A stretch of DNA of 64,000 bases. Origin: Flavobacteriales bacterium. GTDB lineage: Bacteria > Bacteroidota > Bacteroidia > Flavobacteriales_F > PHOS-HE28. The position numbers and the translations under genes are program-made. The stretch covers positions 1-64,000 of the forward strand of contig JADJCX010000006.1 in assembly GCA_016703005.1 (NCBI GenBank), read 5' to 3'. Positions 45,701 to 55,200 of this stretch are shown here, one piece after another; position 1 is the first letter of the stretch, and every line of letters starts with the position of its first letter. The notes below the pieces were generated by a model. It saw only the letters and a program-made list of their open reading frames with translations, was not told the origin of the DNA and made no database searches.

Positions 45701-46492
45701 GGGAAGCATTCCGTTGAGCATGGTATCGTTGCGCATGTCGAGCATGTATTTGCGCGAGCTGCTGCTCACGTTCTCCGCGTCGAACAAAGAGTCGAGCCGG
45801 GCCAGATCACCGTTGCGATAAGCGGTCTCCAACAATTCGTGCAGGGGTGGTCCATCGTTGTATTTGGCCATGCGCTTGCGGTGCCGCTCGCGATCGGCCT
45901 TGGTCCCTTCCTCTGTGTTGGCCAGCATCACCAGTTCAAGAGAGCTATCGAATCGCTCGAGCCCATGAACGGGCTTGCCCAGTTTTCGCCCGGCTTGGAA
46001 GATGAACAGGTCCAAGTAGGTCAGTTCTTCCGAGTTACCGCTATGGTCCGTGATCCGGTACAACAGGTCGTCGATCATGTAGGGCTCTTCGGCCAGCACA
46101 CCCAATAGGGCTTCACGCTTCGGGAAGTCGGTGTTGAAGGCGTTGTCGTAAAAGCCCCGCACGCCAGGTCCGCGTCCTAAGCTCTCCAGCACTCCCATGG
46201 TAAAGAGCTTGCTCGTGCCCATGTCCTTGAGCCACTGGGCCGGATCAAGCTCAAGCGCCACGGCATCGCTTTGTTCCAATGCATCGAAGAAGGGGTCGCC
46301 GAGATGGAATGCCAGCTTCTTGCTCACGTGCATGGTGCCATACACATAGCTGGCTTTGGGCAATCCGTTCCCACTTATCCGCCAGAGCAAAGCGTTCTGG
46401 TTCTCGGCTCCTTGGCCGAATGTGGAATGCGATGCAACGAGAAGCAGCGCCACTGCGAATGTGGCCCCTACAACGGAATTGTTCGTCTTCAT
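42725..46492 (-). CDS. Giant TraB/GumN-domain protein
   Basis: The 1255-residue exported protein (start at 46492, signal VGATFAVALLLVASHSTFGQG) begins with a TraB/GumN domain. The first hallmark is YVYGTMHVSKKLAFHLG (GTMH), then a catalytic-type Glu in DAVALELDP, YLDLFIFQAGRKLGKPVHG and NGSLFTAVGAAHLPGEGGI. This module is related to a putative metalloprotease fold. About 950 further residues follow, with repeated strand-rich segments and helical repeats (AQASFNTVGLKPKHGAPLVA, ALEAMLLSNTAAGVKAF) that I cannot assign; HEAT-like repeats are possible. Long TraB proteins of this kind occur in Flavobacteriales. Substrate and role are unknown. Confidence 0.8.
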   Translation of the reverse strand: MKTNNSVVGATFAVALLLVASHSTFGQGAENQNALLWRISGNGLPKASYVYGTMHVSKKLAFHLGDPFFDALEQSDAVALELDPAQWLKDMGTSKLFTMGVLESLGRGPGVRGFYDNAFNTDFPKREALLGVLAEEPYMIDDLLYRITDHSGNSEELTYLDLFIFQAGRKLGKPVHGLERFDSSLELVMLANTEEGTKADRERHRKRMAKYNDGPPLHELLETAYRNGDLARLDSLFDAENVSSSSRKYMLDMRNDTMLNGMLPLMRNGSLFTAVGAAHLPGEGGILAKLRAMGYTVEAVPSAFTTASIQRRHKYEEMYKPPVLTKVSGPDGDFSMDVPSQYYELPWGGNGRTLISTDPTNGSYVVVQRLQTLAPLRGLSTDDVCATLDSILYEGIPGRLGAVKKSVDAGGRPQYELTSVTMRGNRLRYRIIVAPSEIFIVKVGTRNSAKAKKDGDRIHASLAFDGGLTRTGTFVPKTGGCSVALPGRLFVRMEGPKAPAARESMATSDLMVQGVQGNHHFMLMGSSLYDPTFLEEDTFELARLADAFEEHFTLERVSTRHFELAGRPALDGIFTNRSDTVFARWTLRGPHFYQLSAVAPRMEAMDFLGSFKLLPQPVPTATELFTDSAAGFTVRTSSVNQEIDPIRKLMQRARPRYRGWDEDEEDDGQMRTNETMTFVSDTSTDVTSVFSQKMHRFESWKDEDAFWNDYLENVASGAGAVVKHSKRSINGGTERLDAVITDTATIRCVHVTMMQRGARVILVRTVADTLEALAPWSATFHGTIAPLDTILEGDLFELKGDAFMADLTGTDSLRAAQARASFNTVGLKPKHGAPLVAWLRTATFDKDHRKQRYEAIEALGNSGSVDAMPYLREVYSAAGDSTELQLAALEAMLLSNTAAGVKAFGECIAVEPTLVDNEWRIGGVFFPLFDTLELAKPLFPAILKLARYDEYRSVVYNLLAALVDEKLLPKTVIVPEKDAILAEAQSSLKRLLAEASTESAGGRYNDDRSYTYAGPEDLNDLGTVSYWQELYGTGEYRDEKKTASYTLRGRSYQWLAHYRHLLIHHYDDPAVKAWFDKMLKGNDKDEVMKTALYLKYSGKSVDPAIWQRFSTDEASALWLRGELMEQGWGDLFTGNVTDQVAMARLQLNSGHWAEPKDSMEYVGKRMGENRFGSGAVHFFKVKRDGEEEWSLAATGFQPTDSTQVEWEPIFTHWVSRFDEDQLEKEMDDAMKVVRYAGRRRVKIEEDYSWLGNRDW

Positions 46493-46645
46493 CAACTTCG
46501 ATTTGAGCAAGGCCGCAAGATGGAGACGGGCGCGCTATCGATCACTCTTCGAACGCCCGTGTTTTGGGGGGAATTGCGGGACCGGTGAATACGCGACAGG
46601 TGTAACCCGACTTCCACCGGCACTTCCGGTGGCTCGCATCGATGC

Positions 46646-48418
46646 TCACGGCTTCGCAAGAACAAGACCAAGGTTCTGATGCTTGAGCATCAACACGCTC
46701 TCGTTCCTGAACCCATTCTCGTCGCCGGCCTTCTGCATACGGAAAGCCATATGCAAGGGGTGGGTGGCCACCGTCCCGTAACGATCGCTGAAGGTGCGGC
46801 CTTCTTCCATGAGCGCGGTGAGGTAGTACAAGGCCACATCGAACCCGAGGAAAGCATACTCGCCGGCATCCGTTTGGAAGCGCTCGCGGAACACCTTCTC
46901 GAACGCAACAACCCGCGGATCGTTCCTGTCGATCCACGTGCTGGCCGGAACATGCAGTGATATGGCATCGAGCTTTTCTGCATCGAGGCTTTCCATCTGC
47001 TGCCATTGCTCCATGCCGAAGACGATGATCTTGTTGCGTTCGGCCGAATCCGCCAGCTTGTTCACCAATCCCGTCACCAATTCGACATCTTCGGACGGAA
47101 CTACGATGACGTTGGTCCGCGTGGCTTGCAACCGGGCCACTACGGTCGCAGCATCGCGCTTCCCCACATATACGATCGTGGAACTGTCGATGACCTGATC
47201 GCTGCCAGCAGCCACCAAGGCTTCGCGCAGCATACGTTCCATTTGGTCCTGCAATTCCTTTTCGCCGGTAATGCCGGCACGGATCAGGATCACATTGTCG
47301 TTGCCGTGGTGCCGCGCTACGAAGCGGGCGATCTGTTGCACATGTTCAGTGCGACCGCTCACAACCTTGCTCACACGCGGCCTGCCCAGTAGCACCTTGT
47401 TGCTCTGCGCCACGGGGCATACCACGTGACCTGTTCCCGCCAGGCCAGCCACTTGTTCAATAGCGGCGCGGTGGAAGGGGCCGATGTACAGATCCAAGTT
47501 CTTCAATGCAGGATCCCAGAGCGTTTTGTTCCACACCGCCGGCTCACCGCCAACATCCGCCACATGGATATCGGCTTTGAAACCCGCTCGCTCCATTGAA
47601 TCGATCGCCAGTTGAGCGCCTGCGTAGAACTGCGCTGCTATGCCGGTGAGATCGTACCAATCGTCGGCATCCACGCGCGACAGCGCGCTGTCGTTCCGTT
47701 CGATGCTGAACGGAAGGAGCAATCCAACGCTGTACCGTTCGCGCTTGTCCATTCCTACCGGTTCAATATTCACGGCCACCTCGACTTTCGCTGGTATGCG
47801 CAGGTACATGCCCACTTGCAATCCGCTGGGCAACCCACCGTTCGCAGCTCTCAATTCCTCCTCTGAAATACCATACTGCTTGCACAAACCGAACACCGTT
47901 TCCTGCGCTTGCACCAGGTGGCTCTTGCTGCCATCGTCGGCGGCCGGGGCCACCGTATTCGCATCCGTGCCGGTGACTTTGCCCACAGGCACAACGAGTT
48001 CCATTCCCACCTTCAATCCTCCGGCCATCTGCGCATTGCGGCCCAAGAGATCGGCCTCGGCAACATTGTACTTGCGGGCGATGCCGTACACGGTCTCCTT
48101 CTTTTGCACCACATGCACCAATTCGCCGTTGCGCAATTGCGGTGCTGCCTTGGCCTCCTTCTTCGATACACCGTGGACAGGGATCACCAATACTTGGCCG
48201 ATACTCAGCCCTTGGCCTGCGGCCGGGTTCGCTTTCACGATCGCTTCAACGGGCACCGCGTACCGTTGGCCAATGGCGAACAGTGTTTGCCCTTTCTCAA
48301 CGGTATGGAGAACGTACTTCTTTCCATCGCGCGTTTGGGTGATCTGTGCCGACGTGCTGCATGCTCCCAAGAGGAACACGAACGCAAGGAAGAGGTGTAT
48401 GATGTATTTCACTCCCAT
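46646..48418 (-). CDS. LysM lipoprotein with periplasmic-binding-protein type 1 domain
   Basis: The 590-residue protein has a lipoprotein signal with lipobox FLLGAC (Cys near residue 20). Three LysM domains follow (YVLHTVEKGQTLFAIGQRY, VHVVQKKETVYGIARKYN, HLVQAQETVFGLCKQYG), which bind peptidoglycan glycan chains. The C-terminal 370 residues form a type 1 periplasmic-binding fold (SVGLLLPFSIERND, LDLYIGPFHRAAIEQVAGL, IVFGMEQWQQMES), as in branched amino-acid receptors. This fusion is a Bacteroidota arrangement; an envelope sensing or lipoprotein-carrier role is guesswork. The start overlaps the guaA stop by ten bases, so the two are coupled. Confidence 0.87.
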   Translation of the reverse strand: MGVKYIIHLFLAFVFLLGACSTSAQITQTRDGKKYVLHTVEKGQTLFAIGQRYAVPVEAIVKANPAAGQGLSIGQVLVIPVHGVSKKEAKAAPQLRNGELVHVVQKKETVYGIARKYNVAEADLLGRNAQMAGGLKVGMELVVPVGKVTGTDANTVAPAADDGSKSHLVQAQETVFGLCKQYGISEEELRAANGGLPSGLQVGMYLRIPAKVEVAVNIEPVGMDKRERYSVGLLLPFSIERNDSALSRVDADDWYDLTGIAAQFYAGAQLAIDSMERAGFKADIHVADVGGEPAVWNKTLWDPALKNLDLYIGPFHRAAIEQVAGLAGTGHVVCPVAQSNKVLLGRPRVSKVVSGRTEHVQQIARFVARHHGNDNVILIRAGITGEKELQDQMERMLREALVAAGSDQVIDSSTIVYVGKRDAATVVARLQATRTNVIVVPSEDVELVTGLVNKLADSAERNKIIVFGMEQWQQMESLDAEKLDAISLHVPASTWIDRNDPRVVAFEKVFRERFQTDAGEYAFLGFDVALYYLTALMEEGRTFSDRYGTVATHPLHMAFRMQKAGDENGFRNESVLMLKHQNLGLVLAKP

Positions 48419-49941
48419 TCGATGGTCGCCGGGGGTTTGCTGCTGATATCGTACACCACACGGTTCACTCCCTTCACGCGATTAATGATGTCGTTCGAGA
48501 TCCGTGCCAACAGTTCGTAGGGCAGGTGGCACCAATCCGCCGTCATGCCGTCGGTGCTCGAAACAGCGCGCAACGCCACGGCATTCTCATATGTGCGTTC
48601 GTCACCCATCACTCCGACACTGCGCACCGGTAGTAGGATGGCACCGGCCTGCCACACTTGGTCGTAGAGTCCCGCATCGCGCAGGCCTTGTATGTATATG
48701 TGGTCCACCTCCTGCAATAGCGCGACTTTCTCAGGCGTCACTTCACCGAGGATGCGGATACCGAGGCCCGGCCCAGGGAACGGATGACGACCGAGCAAAG
48801 AGGCATCCAGGCCGAGTTCCTTTCCCACGCGGCGCACTTCATCCTTGAACAGCAGTCGCAACGGTTCAACCACCTGCATCTTCATCCGCGCCGGCAGGCC
48901 TCCCACATTGTGGTGGCTCTTGATCGTAACACTCGGTCCGTGAACGCTCACGCTCTCTATCACATCGGGGTAGATGGTTCCTTGCCCCAGCCATTTCACG
49001 TCGCTGATGCGGTGTGCCTCCACATCGAACACATCGATGAATGTTGAGCCGATGGCCTTCCGTTTCTCCTCCGGATCCTCCTTGCCTTTCAGTGCATCGT
49101 AGAAGCGGGCTTTCGCATCCACTCCCGTGATGTTGAGACCGAGGTGCTTGTAGTTGTGCAGTACACTTTCGTATTCGCCCTTCCGCAACAGGCCATTGTC
49201 AACGAAAATGCAATGCAACCGATCGCCGATCGCTTTGCTGAGGAGCAATGCCGCAACGCTGCTGTCCACTCCGCCGCTGAGGGCCAGCACCACTTTGTCG
49301 TTGCCCAATTGGGTGCGCAACGAGGCGATCGTTGAATCGACGAACGAAGCCGGGGTCCAATCGCCCTTGCAGCGGCACACGTTCATGACGAAGTTGCGCA
49401 GCAGTTGCAAGCCGTCGGTGGTGTGGTACACTTCCGGGTGGAATTGCACAGCGAAGGTGTCTTCGCCCTTCAACCTGTAAGCTGCCACCGGCACCGCGTG
49501 CGTGCTGGCCATGATCTCCATGTTACCCGCTGCAGCGGTTATGCTGTCGCCATGGCTCATCCAAACCTGCGTACCAGCGTGTATGCCATCGAACAAGGGA
49601 GCGCTGACGGCAATGTTGTCCAAATGCGCACGACCGTATTCGCGCACGGTACTGCGAATGACCGGTGCCCCGGCACGCTTGGCCAACAGCTGGGCACCGT
49701 AACAAACCGCCAGCACAGGCACACGACCTTGGAAGCCACTGATATCGGTATTGGGTGCGGTAGCATCGTGCACACTGAAAGGACTGCCGCCAAGGATGAC
49801 CCCTTTGATGGCGGGATCGTTGGCGAACATGGCGGCCTTGCTGAACGGATGGATCTCGCAATACACGTTCAACTCACGCACACGCCGTGCGATCAGTTGC
49901 GTGTACTGGCTACCGTGGTCGAGGATGAGGATCTTGGACAA
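48409..49941 (-). CDS. guaA: GMP synthase (glutamine-hydrolysing), TTG start
   Basis: GuaA converts XMP to GMP using glutamine-derived ammonia and ATP. The start is set at TTG 49941, giving MSKILILDHGSQYTQLIARR, the normal N-terminus and 510 residues; the in-frame region upstream is not GuaA-like. The glutaminase part has the nucleophile Cys in LAVCYGAQLLAKRAG and a downstream His/Glu pair in FAVQFHPEVYHT. The ATP-pyrophosphatase part has ALSGGVDSSVAALLLS, followed by the C-terminal dimerisation domain (VSVHGPSVTIKSHHNVGGLP). The -7 box TATTTTTG lies 85 bases upstream, so the leader is fairly long. Confidence 0.95.
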   Translation of the reverse strand: MSKILILDHGSQYTQLIARRVRELNVYCEIHPFSKAAMFANDPAIKGVILGGSPFSVHDATAPNTDISGFQGRVPVLAVCYGAQLLAKRAGAPVIRSTVREYGRAHLDNIAVSAPLFDGIHAGTQVWMSHGDSITAAAGNMEIMASTHAVPVAAYRLKGEDTFAVQFHPEVYHTTDGLQLLRNFVMNVCRCKGDWTPASFVDSTIASLRTQLGNDKVVLALSGGVDSSVAALLLSKAIGDRLHCIFVDNGLLRKGEYESVLHNYKHLGLNITGVDAKARFYDALKGKEDPEEKRKAIGSTFIDVFDVEAHRISDVKWLGQGTIYPDVIESVSVHGPSVTIKSHHNVGGLPARMKMQVVEPLRLLFKDEVRRVGKELGLDASLLGRHPFPGPGLGIRILGEVTPEKVALLQEVDHIYIQGLRDAGLYDQVWQAGAILLPVRSVGVMGDERTYENAVALRAVSSTDGMTADWCHLPYELLARISNDIINRVKGVNRVVYDISSKPPATIEWE

Positions 49942-50026
49942 GTGCGGATGTGGAGATGAAGAAGATGTTGAAATGAAGGTCCGCTCGGCTCTGGCGATCG
50001 GTCTGACACGTCTTGGTAAGGGCCGC

Positions 50027-50034
50027 CAAAAATA
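50027..50034 (-). promoter_or_regulatory. Predicted -7 promoter box (TATTTTTG) of guaA
   Basis: TATTTTTG on the minus strand matches TAnnTTTG fully. It lies 85 bases before the TTG start of guaA, leaving a leader of about 75-80 bases that shows no recognisable riboswitch. Confidence 0.55.
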
Positions 50035-50069
50035 TCCGCACAGCGCAACCCCTCCTGCTATCGGCCGAC

Positions 50070-50077
50070 TAACTTTC
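50070..50077 (+). promoter_or_regulatory. Possible -7 promoter box (TAACTTTC) of the Cys-rich T9SS gene
   Basis: TAACTTTC differs from TAnnTTTG only in the last base and lies six bases before the ATG at 50084. Tentative because of the very short leader. Confidence 0.3.
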
Positions 50078-50083
50078 AACGCC

Positions 50084-52114
50084 ATGCAGATTCACCACCC
50101 ACCGGGTATCGCTCCGTTGCGATGGGGTTTGCTGCTGGCATTGGGTCATGCGAGCATCCCGGCAAGCAGGGCACAACTGGTCATATGGTCGGAAGAATTC
50201 GAGAATGGGTGCGGCGCTGGATGCCATGCGGCCAGCTACACACTAGGGCCAAACGGCATCTGGACCACCACAAACGTTGGAGCCCAAGGGGCCTGCCCGA
50301 ACCAATGGTTCATCAGTTGCCAGGAGAACGGCAACGCCGTGGGCACGTGTGGCACAGGTTGCACAGGCAATGAGACACTGCACCTCGGTAATGAACTGGT
50401 GGGGGTGTGTGCCAGCCCCAACGGCTGCATCTTCTGCCCTACTGGCGATTGCGGTGCAGCGTACGATGCTGGCTGTCCACCCGCATTCTGTGCCTTCTGC
50501 CTATGTGGTTGCTTGAGCACGCTGACGAACAAACGCGCTGAAACGCCGACAATAAACCTTACTGGGTACAGCAACATCACGCTCAACTTCAAGTACATCG
50601 AGAACGGTCAGGGGGCTACGGATAATTTCCTGGTCGAATACTGGAACGGCGCGGTTTGGGCCGCGCTGAGCGACCCGGGGAAAACGCCCGTTGGCGGCTG
50701 TGGCTCCCAAGGACTTTGGACCCAATACAGCTTGGCCCTGCCTGCCAGCGCGAACAACAACCCCGGGGTGCGCGTCGGTTTCAGGTGGCAGAACAACAAC
50801 GACGGAGCCGGGGCCGACCCGAGCGTGGCGATCGATGAAGTACAGTTGACCGTGCCTTACACACCCACGTGCGTAGGTCCGTTCGTGAACGAAGTGAGCA
50901 ATGGTCCCTCAGGTGAAAAGGAATATGTGGAATTGATGGTCTGTGGCCCACCTTGCACAACGGTGGACCTGCGCAACTGGAAGATCGACGACAACAATGG
51001 AGCAGCGTGGAACGGCTTTGGAACACTGATGTTGAACAGCGGGGTGAGCGGCGGACACTTACGGTTCGCCAACGTGGCACAATGGGCAGCGGTACCCACA
51101 GGGTCGCCGATCGTTATCTACAACAATGTGGATGTCAACGCGGCTGTACCCCCCGACGACACCAACGATTCGGCTCCGCTGGACAGTGTATATGTTCTGC
51201 CTGCGAACCACGCAGCATTGCAGGGGTGTTTCCTGTGGCCCAGCGCGGTAAGTGGCGGGGCCTATGGGCCGTGCGGCTTCGCGCTCGGCGCATGGGTGCG
51301 CATGGCCATGCGCAACGAAGGCGACGCTATTCAGGTACGGTATCCCAATAGCCAATACTTCCATGGTATCAGCTATGGGCCGGGCACGCAGAACATGAAC
51401 AATGGCGGGATCGAGAATCTTAGGATCAGCACGATCAACCACGCAGGGCGTGTAATCTTCTTCAACACGACCGACCCACGCGTGGCGGCCAACTTCACAA
51501 GCGCTGCGGTGGCAGGGAACGAAACGCCTGGTGCCGCGAACAATGCCGCAAACTTGGCGTACCGCCGGGCACTACAGTGCGCTACGTCCCTGCCGATCGA
51601 ACTGATATCCTTCGGCGCCCGCAACGATGGCCCGGCCGTGCTGCTCGAGTGGAGCACCGCTTCCGAGACGGACAACCAGTACTTCACGATCGAGCGCAGT
51701 ACCGATGGCTTGTCGTACTCGGCTCTTTTGAGCACGCCCGGGGCCGGCACCAGCCAAACCGCCATCGACTACAAAGCACACGATGCTGAACCGGTCGTGG
51801 GCGTGAGCTATTACCGCCTTCGCCAAACCGATTTCGACGGCAGCTCGGCTGTCAGTGATGCGGTGGCCGTTCACCGCCGCACCGCCAGCGAAGCGGTGCA
51901 TGCCTTTGTGCAGGCGGATGGCACCGTTGTTCTTGAGCATCCGTGCAGCGCCGCGAATTGGCGCATATGCGACATGCTGGGTCGCGAGTTGGCCGCCGGG
52001 CGCACTGGCGAAGGCCCGTACACCGTACTGGACTTGTCCAGCGGAACGCACGGGGCGATCGTCCTTTCGGTGGTCTGCGGTAACGAGGTTGCCTCTTTTC
52101 CACTACTACGTTGA
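50084..52114 (+). CDS. Cys-rich T9SS cargo with lamin-tail-like domain
   Basis: The 676-residue protein has a signal peptide (RWGLLLALGHASIPASRAQ) and a Cys-rich N-terminal segment (about 20 Cys between residues 25 and 130, for example GCGAGCHAASYT, CIFCPTGDCGAAYDAGC), which should be disulfide-bonded outside the cell. A jelly-roll part follows (NITLNFKYIENGQGATDN), then a lamin-tail-like segment (GEKEYVELMVCGPPCTTVD, LRNWKIDDNN). The C-terminal third carries the conserved LPIELISFGARNDGPAVLLE and IERSTDGLSYSAL module, followed by a T9SS-type sorting end. It is a likely surface adhesin or matrix component. The next gene shares the same C-terminal plan. Confidence 0.82.
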   Translation: MQIHHPPGIAPLRWGLLLALGHASIPASRAQLVIWSEEFENGCGAGCHAASYTLGPNGIWTTTNVGAQGACPNQWFISCQENGNAVGTCGTGCTGNETLHLGNELVGVCASPNGCIFCPTGDCGAAYDAGCPPAFCAFCLCGCLSTLTNKRAETPTINLTGYSNITLNFKYIENGQGATDNFLVEYWNGAVWAALSDPGKTPVGGCGSQGLWTQYSLALPASANNNPGVRVGFRWQNNNDGAGADPSVAIDEVQLTVPYTPTCVGPFVNEVSNGPSGEKEYVELMVCGPPCTTVDLRNWKIDDNNGAAWNGFGTLMLNSGVSGGHLRFANVAQWAAVPTGSPIVIYNNVDVNAAVPPDDTNDSAPLDSVYVLPANHAALQGCFLWPSAVSGGAYGPCGFALGAWVRMAMRNEGDAIQVRYPNSQYFHGISYGPGTQNMNNGGIENLRISTINHAGRVIFFNTTDPRVAANFTSAAVAGNETPGAANNAANLAYRRALQCATSLPIELISFGARNDGPAVLLEWSTASETDNQYFTIERSTDGLSYSALLSTPGAGTSQTAIDYKAHDAEPVVGVSYYRLRQTDFDGSSAVSDAVAVHRRTASEAVHAFVQADGTVVLEHPCSAANWRICDMLGRELAAGRTGEGPYTVLDLSSGTHGAIVLSVVCGNEVASFPLLR

Positions 52115-52201
52115 TCCTCGATCGTGGAAGTCAACGTACGTTGATATTGTCGTAGCAATCGCACCGATGGATCGACCGACTTTTGCGACGCTCTGGAACA
52201 G

Positions 52202-55200
52202 ATGGTGAAGAACAGGATTTGGGGTTTCCTTGTCGCCTTGGCGTTGCCCGGTGCAGCCGCTCTTGGCCAGCAGCTTGTGGATGATTTTACGCGGGCGAAC
52301 AACGCTATTGTTGGTGGCGGATGGACCGAAGGTGGTGTACAAATGTACCAACTACCTCAGCGGCCATTCTGAGCAATGCGCTGGATATGCCCACCGGAGG
52401 CCAAAGCACGGTTGATTGGGTTTCGCAAGATGTTTCGTCCCTATACGGCACCACCCTCAATACGAACACTTGCGTCCTCACTTGGCAGTTCAACATGCGC
52501 ACCACTCGGGCGGACCCGAGTGGTTTTCTTGTGGGTAACTATGGTAATGCATTCATACTGGCGGGGAGTCTCCTGGACCCAACAACTGGCAGGGCTACGC
52601 TGTGATTCATGGCGAGGCGGGACCGTGGTACGGTCGACTACCGTGTGTCCGATACAGCGCTGGAGTTCGCCACAAACGATCCATCATTACCGGCACACGG
52701 ATTTTGGAGCACAGTATCTGGCCGTAGGGGTCGTTTACACGCCTTCCACCAACACTTGGCAGCTATACTCGCGTCCATGCGGTGCATTCCCGTTCCCGGC
52801 GAGTGCGGCGTTCAGTGAGGGCACCGTGGTGGATGCCACGTATACCGGTGTCCCTCTGCCCTTCGCCGCCTGCCTTTTCCGGCACAATACAATGCGGCAG
52901 TGGACCGAGCCACCTTCGACAACATCTACGTTCCCTTCGATTGCAACAGCACCATCGCCACGTTCGCAACCCCAACGGATAGCTCACCTGAGAGCGTTGG
53001 GACGGTTACGGTGACCATTCCGCTGACGGCAGCCGCCACAGTGAACGGCACCTACACCGTTACCGTGGCCAATGGCCTTGGGGTGACGTACGGCGGTGGC
53101 AACGACTACACCACGGTGCCAGCGGTTGTGGCGAACACCATCACCGTTCCTGTCGCTATCGGTGCAACCGCGCTCAGTTTCGATATCGTGGTGAACGACG
53201 AGTTGCTGAACGAGGCGGACGAGGTCATCACGTTCACCATCACTGGCTCCAGTGCCGGGTTGTTCATTGGTCCTGCGAATTCCTATGTGCAGACAATTGT
53301 GAACAACGATGCCACTCCCACCATCACGTTCGCCACGGTGAGCGTGAACGCGGTGGAGAGCGCAGGGACGGTCAACTTCCAGCTCAATATCACGCCCGCA
53401 GCCACGGCGGCCGGGTCGGTGACCATCTTCGTTTCCAATGGCGTTGGCGTGACCTATGGCCCCGGTAACGACTACACCACGACTCCGGGAACGGTGCTGG
53501 GGCAGATCACGGTGGCAATTCCGTTGGGTGCGACCAGTGTGAGTTTCAATGCGATCGTGAACGATGATGCGCTGATCGAGAGCACGGAAGCAGTGGGTTT
53601 TTCCATCATCGGTGTCAGCGCGGGGAATGCGATCGGTGCGCCCAGCGCGGCCAGCTTGGTGATATTGGACAACGACAGCCCGCCCACGGTCCTTGGAAGA
53701 GGAGATCAGGTGATCGTTGGTGTGAACGCGAATCGCGACGCCTCTTGCGGTGGACCCACGGTGGAAGATGAAGTGAGCTTCTTCTGCTTCAAGGACATTA
53801 CCACGGGGACCACCATCGACCTTACCGACAACGGATATGAGCGCCAGTTCCCTACGCTATGGGGCGATGGTGAAGGCACCATCCGGGCCTCGCGCATCGG
53901 CGCAACGATCCCACGTGGCACGGTGATCACGTTCCGCTTCCCGGGCTCGGGCGGCTACTATGCCATCGCACCCGATGCATCATGGGGCTTCACCAGTTTG
54001 AACGGCGCGGGCAATTTCCTGAACATGAACAGCGGCGGCGATCAGTTGTTCTTCGGTCAGGCCGGTGTTTGGAATGCCGGTGCAGGAGCCAACGACGCGA
54101 CCTACTCGGGCACGTGGCTCTTCGGTTTCTCCACGAACGCCGCATTCCCATGGTCGGCCGCCAACACCACCCAGCGCAGCAACCTGCCGTTCGGCATGGA
54201 TTGTTTCAGCATGGCGCCTACGAGCGCCACTGACTACTCGAAGTACATCGGGCCGCAGACGTTGGCCACGCAGCGGGATTGGATCCTGCGGATCGAGGAC
54301 CCAGTGAACTGGACCACCTATAACAACTGCGCCAACTACAACGCGGGCGGAACGGATTGGACAACGGCGCCCGTCATGCCTATTACGCTCGGCGGCATGG
54401 TGAACGGACTGTGGACAGGAGCGAAAACCACCGACTGGTTCCAATGCCAGAACTGGGACGATGCTGAAGTACCCATCGCCAGCAGCAATGTGGTGATCAA
54501 CAGCACGGCCGTGCGCAATTGTGTTGTGGGGATCGTTGCCAGCAGCGCTGCTGTTTGCGCGAGCATCAGCCACGTCGCATCGCTAACGGGTTGGAACCTG
54601 ACAGTGCAACAGAGCAGCAGCCTCACGGTAGGCGGCCCGGTGAGCGTGCAACGCACGTTCGGCACAGGTGCTTTTGGCATTACCCTGCTGGGCTCCAGTA
54701 CGCTTACCTGTACGAATCTCATTCTGCAGGGAACCGGACCCGGCCTGTACGAAGGCTACGTGCGCAATGAGTTCGCCACGAATACGCTGACGGTTACGGG
54801 CAATCTGATCATTCAACCAGGAGGTCTGCTCGACCTTCAGGGAGCAGGCGTCGGTGGCACGCTGCGCCTTGGCGGAAACTGGATCAACAACAGCGACGCG
54901 GCAGCGTTCAACGACCCCTTCTCCACCGTGCTCTTCAATGGGACCGGTGCGCAGGGCATCAACACCAATGCCTTTCCAGAAGTGTTCAACTCCCTACGCA
55001 TCAGCAAGACCACGAACGATGTAACACTCAATACGCCGATCGTTGTTTCTGCCAACATGGACCTGCTTCAAGGGCGGCTGTTCACGGATGCAACCAATTG
55101 CCCGATCCTGTTGGACGGGGCCACGGCAACCAATGCCAGCGATGCGAGCTTCGTACATGGCCCCATCGACAAGCAAGGCAACGACAACTTCATTTTCCCG

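Noticed and set aside
49942..50026. Purine riboswitch in the guaA leader
   Set aside because: The 75-80 base leader has no recognisable purine aptamer core or paired helices.
52501..52524. Rho-independent terminator inside the adhesin gene
   Set aside because: The hairpin is strong, but the T-run is short and the coding region continues for 3.6 kb with intact domains.
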